Assembly: GCA_044448905.1 (NCBI GenBank)
Contig: JBIOHJ010000041.1
Location: 1-23,304 of the forward strand
Reading direction: 5' to 3'
Length of the DNA: 23,304 nucleotides
From: JBIOHJ01 sp044448905
GTDB taxonomy: Bacteria > Bacteroidota > Bacteroidia > AKYH767-A > OLB10
Shown here one piece after another: positions 1 to 7,858 of this stretch (its first letter is position 1; every line of letters begins with the position of its first letter). The translations under genes and the position numbers were made by a program. Below the pieces are notes generated by a model. The model worked only from the letters and a program-made list of their open reading frames with translations, ran no database searches and was not told the origin of the DNA.

Positions 1-222
1 CAATAAATTTTTTCGGTTGCCCTCTGATTTTAGCCTTCCATTTTCATGATACGATTTCCAGTAGCCTTCGGGTTTTCCGTTAATGAGATTCCCTTCACTG
101 CTTAATTTTCCATTAGAATAATAAAAGCGGTTAAAACCATTTGGATTGACATCCGTTTGTGCAATTACAGATACCGTTATAAATTGAAGAATAAAAACTA
201 AAACTGATTTTTTGATTTTCAT
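1..222 (-). CDS. Secreted YwqK/MORN-like repeat protein, 5' part only
   Basis: The open frame starts at the ATG at 222-220 and runs off the left edge of the window, giving the first 74 residues. Residues 1-21 are a signal peptide (basic MKIKK start, hydrophobic core, V-I-A-Q cleavage region). After it come two copies of a repeat of the type YYxNGKLxSEGxxxNGKPEGxWKxY and YHENGRLKSEGN, at about residues 34-57 and 58-70. This is the MORN-like pattern of proteins often annotated as YwqK-family antitoxins. In Bacteroidota such proteins are usually secreted beta-repeat proteins, and the antitoxin label is not evidence of function. A TAACTTTG element at 230-237 lies almost directly before the start. 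The real length and partners are outside the window. Confidence 0.8.
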   Translation of the reverse strand, partial: MKIKKSVLVFILQFITVSVIAQTDVNPNGFNRFYYSNGKLSSEGNLINGKPEGYWKSYHENGRLKSEGNRKNLL

Positions 223-229
223 AATAAAG

Positions 230-237
230 CAAAGTTA
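230..237 (-). promoter_or_regulatory. -7 element TAACTTTG before the YwqK-like gene
   Basis: The minus-strand octamer matches the Bacteroidota -7 consensus TAnnTTTG exactly. It ends only 7 bases before the ATG at 222, so the transcript would have a very short leader or none. No clear TTG -33 element is seen at the expected distance. Confidence 0.45.
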
Positions 238-369
238 CAAAACAAGGCTCAGAAAGCGATATTTAAAGCATAAAAATATATTTGATGATTTGTATAGTGT
301 GAAATGTTTTTATACATTCGCCTTGTGTTATTAAAGTTCTTTTTTAAAGATTCGTATCGTAATAAAAAT

Positions 370-377
370 CACCTTTG
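370..377 (+). promoter_or_regulatory. Possible -7 element CACCTTTG before the cytochrome gene
   Basis: One mismatch to TAnnTTTG. If used, transcription would begin near 384. That would exclude the in-frame ATG at 375 and favour the ATG at 402. Confidence 0.3.
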
Positions 378-401
378 TTTAACCTCAAAATCAAAACCAT
401 T

Positions 402-1007
402 ATGAAAACAAACTACACAGTTAAAATTTTTATTATTTGTGCAGTTGCATGCTTTGCAGCACTGATGAACAATTGCAATACTCCTGCAGAAAAAGAAAAA
501 GCGACAGAAAATGCAGGTGATGTGATGAATACAAGTTCGGACGTAGAACGCGGACGTTATTTGGTCACTTTCGGTGGTTGTGATGATTGCCATTCACCGA
601 AAATTATGACTGCTCAGGGTCCGGTGGTTGATTCAACAAGGAGGCTTTCTGGTCATCCTGCTGATGCGGCATTGCCGGAAATTAATCAAAGTGCGCTGAG
701 TCATTGGTACCTTGCTGGTCAGGACCTTACTTCATGGGTTGGTCCGTGGGGAGTTTCGTTTCCAGCAAATCTTACCCCCGATACAGCTACGGGTACAGGT
801 GTCTGGACTCCGGAATTATTTATTAAAATTATGCGTACCGGCAAACACATGGGGTCCGACTCTGGACGTCCGATTTTACCTCCGATGCCATGGTGGAGCA
901 TAGGGCAATTGACTGATGAAGATTTAACAGCCGTGTTGGCGTACCTGCACACTTTGCCCGCTGTTTCAAATAAAGTTCCTGATCCAATACCACCTGCAGC
1001 GAATTAA
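402..1007 (+). CDS. Monohaem cytochrome c, probable lipoprotein
   Basis: The protein is 201 residues from the ATG at 402. That start is preferred over the ATG at 375 because it puts MKTNYTVKIF at the head of a signal sequence. Residues 6-21 are hydrophobic and are followed by L-M-N-N-C25, an imperfect lipobox, so the mature protein may be anchored in a membrane facing the periplasm or outside. One haem c site is seen, C60-x-x-C63-H64. Met162 in the PPMPWW segment is a plausible distal ligand. The last third (TDEDLTAVLAYLHTLP, 171-186) is the typical C-terminal helix of class I cytochrome c domains. The likely role is electron transfer in the periplasm; the partner is unknown. It is a single-gene unit closed by the strong hairpin at 1019-1054. 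Confidence 0.85.
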   Translation: MKTNYTVKIFIICAVACFAALMNNCNTPAEKEKATENAGDVMNTSSDVERGRYLVTFGGCDDCHSPKIMTAQGPVVDSTRRLSGHPADAALPEINQSALSHWYLAGQDLTSWVGPWGVSFPANLTPDTATGTGVWTPELFIKIMRTGKHMGSDSGRPILPPMPWWSIGQLTDEDLTAVLAYLHTLPAVSNKVPDPIPPAAN

Positions 1008-1018
1008 AATGATTTAAT

Positions 1019-1054
1019 AACAAAGCCGGCAAAGTTTTTTTTGCCGGCTTTGTT
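1019..1054. terminator. Strong two-way hairpin terminator
   Basis: A perfect 15-bp inverted repeat: AACAAAGCCGGCAAA (1019-1033) pairs with TTTGCCGGCTTTGTT (1040-1054) around a 6-base loop. It lies just past the cytochrome stop (1007) and just past the 3' end of the leftward tRNA-Arg (1077), so it can end transcripts from both sides. Confidence 0.85.
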
Positions 1055-1076
1055 AAATATTTAAATACCCTTTTTG

Positions 1077-1148
1077 TACCCCCACCAGGAATCGAACCTG
1101 GATTTAAAGTTTAGGAAACTTCCGTTCTATCCATTGAACTACAGGGGC
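1077..1148 (-). tRNA. tRNA-Arg (anticodon CCU)
   Basis: The minus-strand sequence folds as a 72-nt cloverleaf without an encoded CCA. The acceptor stem is GCCCCTG with TGGGGGT (three G-U pairs). The D stem is GTTC/GAAC. The anticodon stem is GAAGT/ACTTT around the 7-base loop TTCCTAA, which places CCT at positions 34-36. The variable loop is 4 bases and the T arm is CCAGG-TTCGATT-CCTGG. It reads AGG codons. It lies 23 bases downstream of metG on the same strand, so it may be processed from the metG transcript. Confidence 0.93.
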
Positions 1149-1171
1149 ATTTTTAATTATCAATTGTAAAT

Positions 1172-3253
1172 TTATTTTACTTTACTTCCATTATCAAAAT
1201 TTTTAACAGGAGAAACAAAAACCAGTTCGCCTTTTTCGTTTTCAGCCATCAATATCATTCCTTGCGATTCGATGCCTTTTATTTTTCTTGGAGCAAGATT
1301 GGCAAGCAGTACTACCTGCTGCCCGATTATTTTTTCGGGTTCATAATATTCGGCAATGCCTGAAACAACTGTGCGTTTGTCAACACCTGTATCAAGCAAA
1401 AGTTTTAACAGTTTATCAGTTTTGGGAACACGTTCGGCTTCCAAGATAGTTCCGATTCGAATATCCATTTTAGAGAAATCATCAAATGAAGTTTCAGGCT
1501 TTATTTCTTGTACGGATTGTTGATTTTCGATTGTGGATTTTGTTTCTTCATTCATATTTTTTGTTGCGTGAAGTTTTTGAATTTGGTTTTCGATTTCAGA
1601 ATCTTCGATTTTTTTAAAAAGGACATAGGATGGATTTATTTTGTGTTCTTTAGGAACCTCAATATAATGTGTTTTAATATTTAGAATTTCCTCAGAATTT
1701 TTCTTTATTAATATGTTCTTAAGATTTAGCATTTCAAATAATCGAGTTGCAATATTTGGCAAAAATGGTTTCAGGAAAATATATAATCGTGCACAATTGT
1801 AAAAATGATCTCTCAAAATATATCCAGCCTTTTCTTTATCAGTTTTAATTACTTTCCACGGTTCTTCCGCTTGTAATTCCGAATTCCATTTTTTAAGAAT
1901 ATTCATTACTAATGATAGAGCTGTCCGAAATCTAAATTCTTCAATTAATTTATTAACCTCATGTTCATAGCCTTTTAATTCAATGCCATGCTTTGGATCA
2001 AAGATTGGATTGACTGAAGGGACTACACCCTCATAAAACATGTTAATTAGATCAACTATCCTTTTGACATAATTTCCTAAATTATCTGCCAATTCATTAT
2101 TCACCCGTGCCTGGTAATCTTTCCATGTAAACTCACTGTCTTTAGTTTCGGGAGCAATAGAAGTGAGAACGTATCTTAACTCATCTTCTCTTCCGGGAAA
2201 ATCTTTTAAATACTCATGCAACCATACTGCCCAATTGCGTGAAGTTGAAATTTTATCTCCTTCCAAATTCAAAAACTCATTTGCGGGTACATTAGATGGC
2301 AAAACAAATTCATCATGCTGCAATAACATCATCGGAAAAATAATAGCGTGAAAAACAATATTGTCCTTGCCGATAAAATGGATAAGCATTGCATTATCAT
2401 TTTCGTTCGGTTGTTTTTTCCAGTATTTTTCCCAATCACCGGGAAGCAGTTCCCTGGTAGATGAAATGTACCCGATGGGCGCGTCAAACCAAACGTACAA
2501 AACTTTTCCTTCGGCACCGGGTAATGGAACAGGAATTCCCCAATCTAAATCACGTGTCATAGCACGGGGCTGTAATCCTTCTTTCAACCAGCTTTCGCAT
2601 TGTCCCTTTATATTGGGTTTCCAGTTTTCAAATCGTTTGATGTATTCTTTAAATTCGGGCGACTGCTGGATTTTTCCCATCGGCAAATACCAGTTTTTTG
2701 TTGACCGCATCACAGGAATTGCACCACTTAGTTTTGATTTAGGATTAATCAAATCACTTGGCTGTAATGAGGTACCGCAATTTTCGCATTGGTCGCCATA
2801 CGCATTTTCGTTTCCGCATTTCGGACAAGTGCCTACAATATATCGGTCTGCTAAAAATTGTTTTGCTTCTTCATCATAAAATTGTTCGGAAACAATTTCT
2901 TCAAAAACTTTTTTGTCATAAAGGGTTTTAAAAAAATCCTGTGCAGTTTCGTGATGAACCTTTGCAGTAGTTCTTGAATAATGGTCGAATGAAATTCCAA
3001 ACTCTGCAAAAGATTTTTTCATCATTTCATGATACTTATCAACCACTTGCTGCGGGGAAATACCAAGTTGTTTTGCTTTCAGTGTAATCGGAACCCCATG
3101 TTCATCGCTTCCGCAGATAAATTTAACATCCTCACCCTTTAATCTTAAATAGCGGACATAAATATCGGCCGGAATATAACAGCCCGCAAGGTGCCCGATA
3201 TGAACGGGACCATTGGCATAGGGTAAAGCGGCTGTGACTAAATATTTCGACAT
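1172..3253 (-). CDS. metG: Methionyl-tRNA synthetase
   Basis: Class Ia synthetase of 693 residues that charges tRNA-Met in the cytoplasm. The first signature, HIGH, is at 18-21 within PYANGPVHIGHL. The zinc knuckle has four cysteines (C143, C146, C156, C159; CPKC...CENC), the form with one zinc site. The second signature is KISTS at 334-338 in place of KMSKS, which I recall as usual in Bacteroidota. The helical anticodon-binding domain follows. A low-complexity linker near 560-590 leads to a C-terminal EMAP/Trbp111-type tRNA-binding domain (about 590-693, beginning FDDFSKMDIRIGTI). The length fits the two-domain bacterial form. The gene diverges from ldcA with a 53-base gap and is followed by tRNA-Arg on the same strand. 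A TATCTTTG promoter element lies at 3282-3289. Confidence 0.98.
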   Translation of the reverse strand: MSKYLVTAALPYANGPVHIGHLAGCYIPADIYVRYLRLKGEDVKFICGSDEHGVPITLKAKQLGISPQQVVDKYHEMMKKSFAEFGISFDHYSRTTAKVHHETAQDFFKTLYDKKVFEEIVSEQFYDEEAKQFLADRYIVGTCPKCGNENAYGDQCENCGTSLQPSDLINPKSKLSGAIPVMRSTKNWYLPMGKIQQSPEFKEYIKRFENWKPNIKGQCESWLKEGLQPRAMTRDLDWGIPVPLPGAEGKVLYVWFDAPIGYISSTRELLPGDWEKYWKKQPNENDNAMLIHFIGKDNIVFHAIIFPMMLLQHDEFVLPSNVPANEFLNLEGDKISTSRNWAVWLHEYLKDFPGREDELRYVLTSIAPETKDSEFTWKDYQARVNNELADNLGNYVKRIVDLINMFYEGVVPSVNPIFDPKHGIELKGYEHEVNKLIEEFRFRTALSLVMNILKKWNSELQAEEPWKVIKTDKEKAGYILRDHFYNCARLYIFLKPFLPNIATRLFEMLNLKNILIKKNSEEILNIKTHYIEVPKEHKINPSYVLFKKIEDSEIENQIQKLHATKNMNEETKSTIENQQSVQEIKPETSFDDFSKMDIRIGTILEAERVPKTDKLLKLLLDTGVDKRTVVSGIAEYYEPEKIIGQQVVLLANLAPRKIKGIESQGMILMAENEKGELVFVSPVKNFDNGSKVK

Positions 3254-3281
3254 AAAAAAGTTTAAACTATTTTAGCTGCGC

Positions 3282-3289
3282 AAAGATAA
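3282..3289 (-). promoter_or_regulatory. -7 element TATCTTTG of metG
   Basis: Exact minus-strand match to TAnnTTTG, 28 bases before the metG ATG. No convincing -33 TTTG is seen at the expected distance, which falls inside the start of ldcA. Confidence 0.6.
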
Positions 3290-3306
3290 AAGAAAGAATC
3301 AGCCTC

Positions 3307-4206
3307 ATGATTTCTCCTCCCTATTTGAAACAAGGCGATGCCATTGCAATTATTTCAACGGCAAGAAAAGTTTCCCGCGAAGAAATGCAGCCCGCAATTG
3401 ATATTCTCAAAACCTGGGGTTATGAAGTTGTTTTAGGAAAAAATCTTTTCAAACAACAAAATCAATATGCTGGAAATGATGCTGAGCGATTGCAGGATTT
3501 TCAGAACGCTTTGGATGATTCAACCATAAAAGCAATTCTATTTGCGCGGGGTGGTTATGGAACAGTCCGTATCATAGACAAAGTTGATTTTTCGAAATTT
3601 AAAAAAAATCCAAAGTGGATAATTGGTTACAGTGACGCTACTGTGATTCATTCGCACGTGCATACTCATTTCGGAATTGAAACCATACACGGTCCGATGG
3701 CAATTAATCTTTCGAAAATAGCTAACCATGTTTTAGAAAATCTTAAACAATTATTACAAGGTCAGGTGTCGGATGTCGGATGGCAGAAATCAGAAATAAA
3801 TAGAAACGGAGTTTCAAAAGGAATTCTGACAGGCGGCAACCTTTCCTTATTATATGCTTTGAACAATACGTCTTCTGATATTGACACCAAAAACAAAATT
3901 CTGTTCATCGAAGATTTGGATGAGTATCTTTATCACATTGACAGGATGATGACGAACTTAAAACGCTCAGGTAAGCTTAAATTCCTTGCCGGATTGATTG
4001 TTGGCGGCATGACAGAAATGAAAGACAACACCGTTCCGTTTGGGAAAACTGCCGAAGAAATAATCTGTGAATCAGTGGCCGAATATAATTACCCTGTTTG
4101 TTTTAATTTTCCTGCAGGACATGTTCCAAATAATCATCCATTGATTTTTGGAAGAGAAGCTGAATTTACCGTTGGTGATAAAATAAATTTAAAATACAGC
4201 CACTGA
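3307..4206 (+). CDS. ldcA: LD-carboxypeptidase (peptidase family S66)
   Basis: The protein is 299 residues, the usual length for muramoyltetrapeptide carboxypeptidase. The enzyme removes the terminal D-Ala from tetrapeptides during peptidoglycan recycling. It has no signal peptide, so a cytoplasmic site is likely. The S66 catalytic triad is visible: Ser109 in IIGYSDAT, Glu202 in LFIEDLDEY, and His272 in FPAGHVPNNHP. FARGGYGTVRI at 79-89 is a conserved glycine turn of the family. The first ATG (3307) is used because the conserved start SPPYLKQGDAIAI follows at once. The yraN start lies 5 bases after the stop, so the two are probably co-transcribed. Confidence 0.95.
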   Translation: MISPPYLKQGDAIAIISTARKVSREEMQPAIDILKTWGYEVVLGKNLFKQQNQYAGNDAERLQDFQNALDDSTIKAILFARGGYGTVRIIDKVDFSKFKKNPKWIIGYSDATVIHSHVHTHFGIETIHGPMAINLSKIANHVLENLKQLLQGQVSDVGWQKSEINRNGVSKGILTGGNLSLLYALNNTSSDIDTKNKILFIEDLDEYLYHIDRMMTNLKRSGKLKFLAGLIVGGMTEMKDNTVPFGKTAEEIICESVAEYNYPVCFNFPAGHVPNNHPLIFGREAEFTVGDKINLKYSH

Positions 4207-4211
4207 TTAAA

Positions 4212-4577
4212 ATGGCAGAACACAACGAAACCGGAAGAGCAGGCGAAGAACTTGCCGAAAAATATTTAACCGAGCACGGTTATGAAATTCTTAGCCGAAA
4301 CTGGAGGTTTGGAAAATATGAAATTGATATCATTGCCCGGAAGGGGAATGTTTTATCCATTGTTGAAGTGAAAACCAGGACAGGAAATTTTTTTGGTGAA
4401 CCGGAAGAAGGCGTAACAAAAAAGAAAGAACGTTTCTTGGCAGATGCTGCCGATTATTATATTCAATCAAGAAATCTGGATGTGGAATGCCGGTATGATA
4501 TTATTTCAATCACTTTTTGGGGAGGTAAATATCAATTGAACATGATTGAAGATGCTTTTTACCCTTTTCAGAGGTGA
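4212..4577 (+). CDS. yraN: YraN/UPF0102 family nuclease-fold protein
   Basis: A 121-residue protein that matches the UPF0102 family throughout. It opens with the conserved GRAGEELAEKYLTEHGYEIL helix, followed by NWRFGKYEIDIIARKGNVLSIVEVKTR. The PD-(D/E)xK-like catalytic pattern is seen as D39, E52 and K54. The fold resembles Holliday-junction resolvases, but the substrate of this family is not settled, so only a general role in DNA metabolism can be proposed. It is the second gene after ldcA, with a 5-base gap. The next gene has its own promoter element at 4616-4623. Confidence 0.93.
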   Translation: MAEHNETGRAGEELAEKYLTEHGYEILSRNWRFGKYEIDIIARKGNVLSIVEVKTRTGNFFGEPEEGVTKKKERFLADAADYYIQSRNLDVECRYDIISITFWGGKYQLNMIEDAFYPFQR

Positions 4578-4615
4578 CTTTTGCCTCTCAGGCGGGCTGA
4601 CTTCTGTAATTAAGC

Positions 4616-4623
4616 TACCTTTG
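4616..4623 (+). promoter_or_regulatory. -7 element TACCTTTG of the pseudouridine synthase gene
   Basis: Exact match to TAnnTTTG, 19 bases before the ATG at 4643. It suggests that the pseudouridine synthase and porin genes form their own transcription unit. Confidence 0.55.
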
Positions 4624-4642
4624 CACCTTAATAAGTAAGTCC

Positions 4643-5953
4643 ATGCGAAGAGAAAATCCAAAGCGAAAGCGTATCAGTTCCGGAAGGCGTAGCAGTCCCG
4701 CCCCTTTTGAAAGAAAAAATTTCAGGCGAAGGGATAATGAATCAGAAAATGAAAGTTCATCGGGTGAAAGTAAAAAAACAACCTGGCAAAAACGGGATAG
4801 TGCGAGAGAAGACAGGAAACCGTTTCGTTCACGCCCGTTCAAATCATACGATAAGAAAAGCACAGGTGAATTTGAAAGAAAAAAATACGAACCGGTTCCG
4901 TTTGAAAAGAAAAAAAAATATGCCGACCGTAACGCTAAAATAAAAAAGAACGAACGAAGGTTTGATTTCGGACAGGAGTTCACTAATAAAGATTATCAAC
5001 CAAAAGAAGAAAGGCTTGCAGGACGAAGCGAAACAAAAAGTACTATATGGAAGAAGAGCAATACATTTCGCAAAAACCGGAATGAAGAAAGCAGTACAGG
5101 TGAATATCGAAAACCCTTTTTTGAAAAAAGAAGAAGCAAGCCCGGATTTAATAAAACCAATTTCAGAAAGCCTTCTCCCGAAGGTCAATCATCTGAACCC
5201 GGGCTTATTCGCCTTAATAAATATATTTCCAACTCCGGAATATGCAGCAGGCGCGAAGCTGATGATATGATTACTGCGGGGTTAATTTCTGTAAACGGAA
5301 AAATCATCACTCAGCTTGGAACAAAAATTTCTCCCGAAGATGTCGTAAAATATGATAATGAAACGCTGAAACGTGAACGAAATGTTTATGTGCTGTTAAA
5401 CAAACCAAAAGATTATATCACCACTGCAGATGACCCCGAAAAAAGAAATACAGTTATGGAACTTGTGGCTGATGCTTGTAAAGAGAGAATTTACCCGGTG
5501 GGCAGGTTAGATCGTAATACAACAGGTGTTTTGCTTTTTACCAATGATGGCGAGCTCACAAAAAAACTCACACACCCGGGTTCGAATATTAAAAAAATAT
5601 ATCATGTGGAGCTTGATAAGAATTTAAAAGCAGATGACATGCAAAAAATCTCGGATGGAATTGAGTTGGAAGACGGCATGGCTTACGTGGATGAAATTGC
5701 TTACGATAATCCGGTTGATAAATCACATGCAGGTATTGAATTGCATTCGGGAAAAAACAGGATTGTAAGAAGGATCTTTGAAGCCCTCGGTTATGAAGTG
5801 CGAAAACTTGACCGCGTTGTTTTTGCAGGACTTACTAAAAAAGATTTGCCTCGTGGCAAATGGCGGTTCTTGTCGGAACGCGAAGTTGGAATATTGAAAA
5901 TGCTGTCAGGAAATAAAAAATCTTTCCTTGCCAAAACCACTCAAGTGAAATGA
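4643..5953 (+). CDS. RsuA/RluB-family pseudouridine synthase with long charged N-terminal extension
   Basis: The protein is 436 residues. Residues 1 to about 186 are low-complexity and rich in Lys, Arg, Glu and Ser, with repeated motifs such as KPFF/KPF and FERK, and are probably disordered and RNA-binding. An S4 RNA-binding domain follows at about 189-235 (LIRLNKYISNSGICSRREADDMI). The catalytic domain is of the RsuA/RluB/RluE/RluF type, with the catalytic aspartate D290 in YPVGRLDRNTTGVLLFTNDGEL. It should convert a uridine in rRNA to pseudouridine, most likely in 23S rRNA as for RluB, but the target cannot be read from sequence. The ordinary family length is about 240-290 residues, so the extension is extra. 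The putative porin starts 3 bases after the stop. Confidence 0.93.
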   Translation: MRRENPKRKRISSGRRSSPAPFERKNFRRRDNESENESSSGESKKTTWQKRDSAREDRKPFRSRPFKSYDKKSTGEFERKKYEPVPFEKKKKYADRNAKIKKNERRFDFGQEFTNKDYQPKEERLAGRSETKSTIWKKSNTFRKNRNEESSTGEYRKPFFEKRRSKPGFNKTNFRKPSPEGQSSEPGLIRLNKYISNSGICSRREADDMITAGLISVNGKIITQLGTKISPEDVVKYDNETLKRERNVYVLLNKPKDYITTADDPEKRNTVMELVADACKERIYPVGRLDRNTTGVLLFTNDGELTKKLTHPGSNIKKIYHVELDKNLKADDMQKISDGIELEDGMAYVDEIAYDNPVDKSHAGIELHSGKNRIVRRIFEALGYEVRKLDRVVFAGLTKKDLPRGKWRFLSEREVGILKMLSGNKKSFLAKTTQVK

Positions 5954-5956
5954 TTA

Positions 5957-7792
5957 ATGAACAGTAAAACTGCAATACTTTTATTTTTTGCCTTTTCATT
6001 TTTCACTATTTCTTCCGCATCCCAAACTCCGGAAAACAAAGACTCCTTATCAGCGGTAACCGATACAGTATTCGACCCTGTTCAGCAAAGCCGCCCCGGT
6101 TACGGGCAGTTTTTTTATAAGCAGTACCTCGGAAATTTAGGTTTGGCTTACCGGCTGGTAAATTTTTGGGACGAATCCTTTTTGTTTTTCAATACCGGCA
6201 TCAACCAGCTTAAAGTATACGAATATTCCGAAGAGATGAATAAAACTTTTCCTGACAGGAATGCTCATTCACAGCTCCGGTATGTGAATGGCTCAGATAA
6301 AGAACAGAATTTTACCGTCCATCATTTGCAAAAACTTTCAAGAGTATTTTCTTTCGGACTTGATTTCAGAACAGCGAAATCCAAAGGCAATTACTCAAAC
6401 CAGAATTCTAATTTCAGGAATTTTAATTTATTTACGAAAATTGAAACGCACAATAAAAGATATCGGCTGCTGTTGAATTACCTGAGCAACAAAATTACAG
6501 CACAGGAAAATGGCGGGTTGAAAGCCGATTCTGCCTTTGAGCAGGATGCAACGTTTGATCCGAAAACAGCAGCGGTGAATTTTAATGTGGTTTCTAATCT
6601 TCATAAATCGAGAATTTATTTCGCAACACAACAATTCAATTTCACAAGGGATAAAAAAGATAGTCTTCACGATGAGAACCCGCGTAAGGCGATTTTATTG
6701 AAGCACACTTTCCGATGGAACGAAAGCGCGAAAGTATTTTCAGCCGATGCTTATTACCCTGCTGTTTTTAAACAGGTTTATTATGATTCTACCGCCACAT
6801 ATGATTCGTTGTTTGCAAAAAATATTTATAACGAAGTTTCCCTATGGTTTAATAATATGCCGGCTGTAAATAATTTATTAAACGGAACCAGTTCATTTTA
6901 TTTATCGGGAAATTATGAACTGTATGATTATTACCAACGGGGTTTAGATACTTCCTTAAAAAATACTTCGGTAAAGCCGGGTGGCAGCATTGATTGGAAA
7001 AACGGGCTGGGAATAAACTTCTTTTACCAGAAAAATATCAATGACTTTAAGTTTGATTTTTATAAGGCTTTTCTTGAACTTTCGTTTAAGCAGGAAAATA
7101 AAAACCGCAAGGTTACGTTAGTGCTGCAAAACGAAAAAAGAAACCCCGATTTTATTTCCGGGTATTATAATTCAAATCATTTTATCTGGTATAATCAATT
7201 CAGCCCGGTTGATTATTCAAAGGCAGGTTTAACTGCCGAAACAAAGTTTGATAAGCAACAATTAAAAGTAACTGCCAGCTATTACCTCGTTAAAAACTTA
7301 ACTTACTTTAACGAAGAAGTATTGCCTGCGCAGTTTCCGGAAAATATCGGGGTTGCTGCTTTCGATATTTACCATTCAATAAAATTTGGAAAGTTTAATT
7401 TGATTAATGATTTGCAGGTTCAAAGCGCGGACAAGAAAGAAGTTGTGCGGCTTCCGTTTTTCTCATCCTACACCAGTTTCTATTATGAAAATTATTTTTT
7501 TAATAAGGCATTGGGTGTTCAGTTTGGATTTGAGCTGAGGTATTGCACAATATATTTTGCCGACTCCTACAACCCTGCAACCGGGCAGTTTTACTTGCAG
7601 GATGAAAAAGAAATTGGCAACTATCCGTACATTGATTTATTTGTCAATACGAAAATAAAAAATGCCAACCTGTTTTTAAAGTCCGAACATTTTAATGCAG
7701 GGTTTTTTAAAAATAATTATTACCTCATTCCTCATTACCCCATGCCCGGCCGGACACTTAAGTTCGGAATTATATGGGATTTTTTTGATTAA
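5957..7792 (+). CDS. Putative outer-membrane beta-barrel porin
   Basis: The protein is 611 residues and has an N-terminal signal peptide (MNSKTAILLFFAFSFFTISSASQ). The rest is a run of alternating aromatic and polar beta-strand segments. The C-terminus (YIDLFVNTKIKNANLFLKSEH ... PHYPMPGRTLKFGIIWDFFD) is the form I associate with the Bacteroidota putative porin family (Porin_10 type). The end F-x-F/W-D-F-F-D is compatible with a terminal barrel strand. It would sit in the outer membrane, with an unknown substrate. It lies 3 bases after the pseudouridine synthase gene. That coupling of an RNA-modifying enzyme to a porin is probably transcriptional only. The family call rests on recalled resemblance and overall pattern, not on catalytic residues. 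Confidence 0.82.
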   Translation: MNSKTAILLFFAFSFFTISSASQTPENKDSLSAVTDTVFDPVQQSRPGYGQFFYKQYLGNLGLAYRLVNFWDESFLFFNTGINQLKVYEYSEEMNKTFPDRNAHSQLRYVNGSDKEQNFTVHHLQKLSRVFSFGLDFRTAKSKGNYSNQNSNFRNFNLFTKIETHNKRYRLLLNYLSNKITAQENGGLKADSAFEQDATFDPKTAAVNFNVVSNLHKSRIYFATQQFNFTRDKKDSLHDENPRKAILLKHTFRWNESAKVFSADAYYPAVFKQVYYDSTATYDSLFAKNIYNEVSLWFNNMPAVNNLLNGTSSFYLSGNYELYDYYQRGLDTSLKNTSVKPGGSIDWKNGLGINFFYQKNINDFKFDFYKAFLELSFKQENKNRKVTLVLQNEKRNPDFISGYYNSNHFIWYNQFSPVDYSKAGLTAETKFDKQQLKVTASYYLVKNLTYFNEEVLPAQFPENIGVAAFDIYHSIKFGKFNLINDLQVQSADKKEVVRLPFFSSYTSFYYENYFFNKALGVQFGFELRYCTIYFADSYNPATGQFYLQDEKEIGNYPYIDLFVNTKIKNANLFLKSEHFNAGFFKNNYYLIPHYPMPGRTLKFGIIWDFFD

Positions 7793-7799
7793 AGATAGA

Positions 7800-7843
7800 C
7801 ACTGATTAGCACAGATTAATTAGTGTAATCAGTGTAATCAGTG
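7800..7843. repeat. Intergenic palindromic and tandem 9-mer repeat
   Basis: CACTGATTA (7800-7808) is the reverse complement of TAATCAGTG, which occurs twice in direct tandem at 7826-7834 and 7835-7843. It sits between two convergent genes and is followed by a short T run, so it could also end transcription. The sequence resembles a short intergenic repeat seen in many bacterial genomes; that is from memory. Confidence 0.6.
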
Positions 7844-7858
7844 GTAACCTTTTTACTC

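Noticed and set aside
1719..1735. Possible insertion or break in the MetRS C-terminal half
   Set aside because: The linker before the tRNA-binding domain is low-complexity and AT-rich, but the frame is intact and both flanking domains are complete.
4615..5270. Open frames in other phases across the start of the pseudouridine synthase gene
   Set aside because: They are shadows created by the A/G-rich low-complexity extension; the frame with the S4 and catalytic domains is clearly the coding one.
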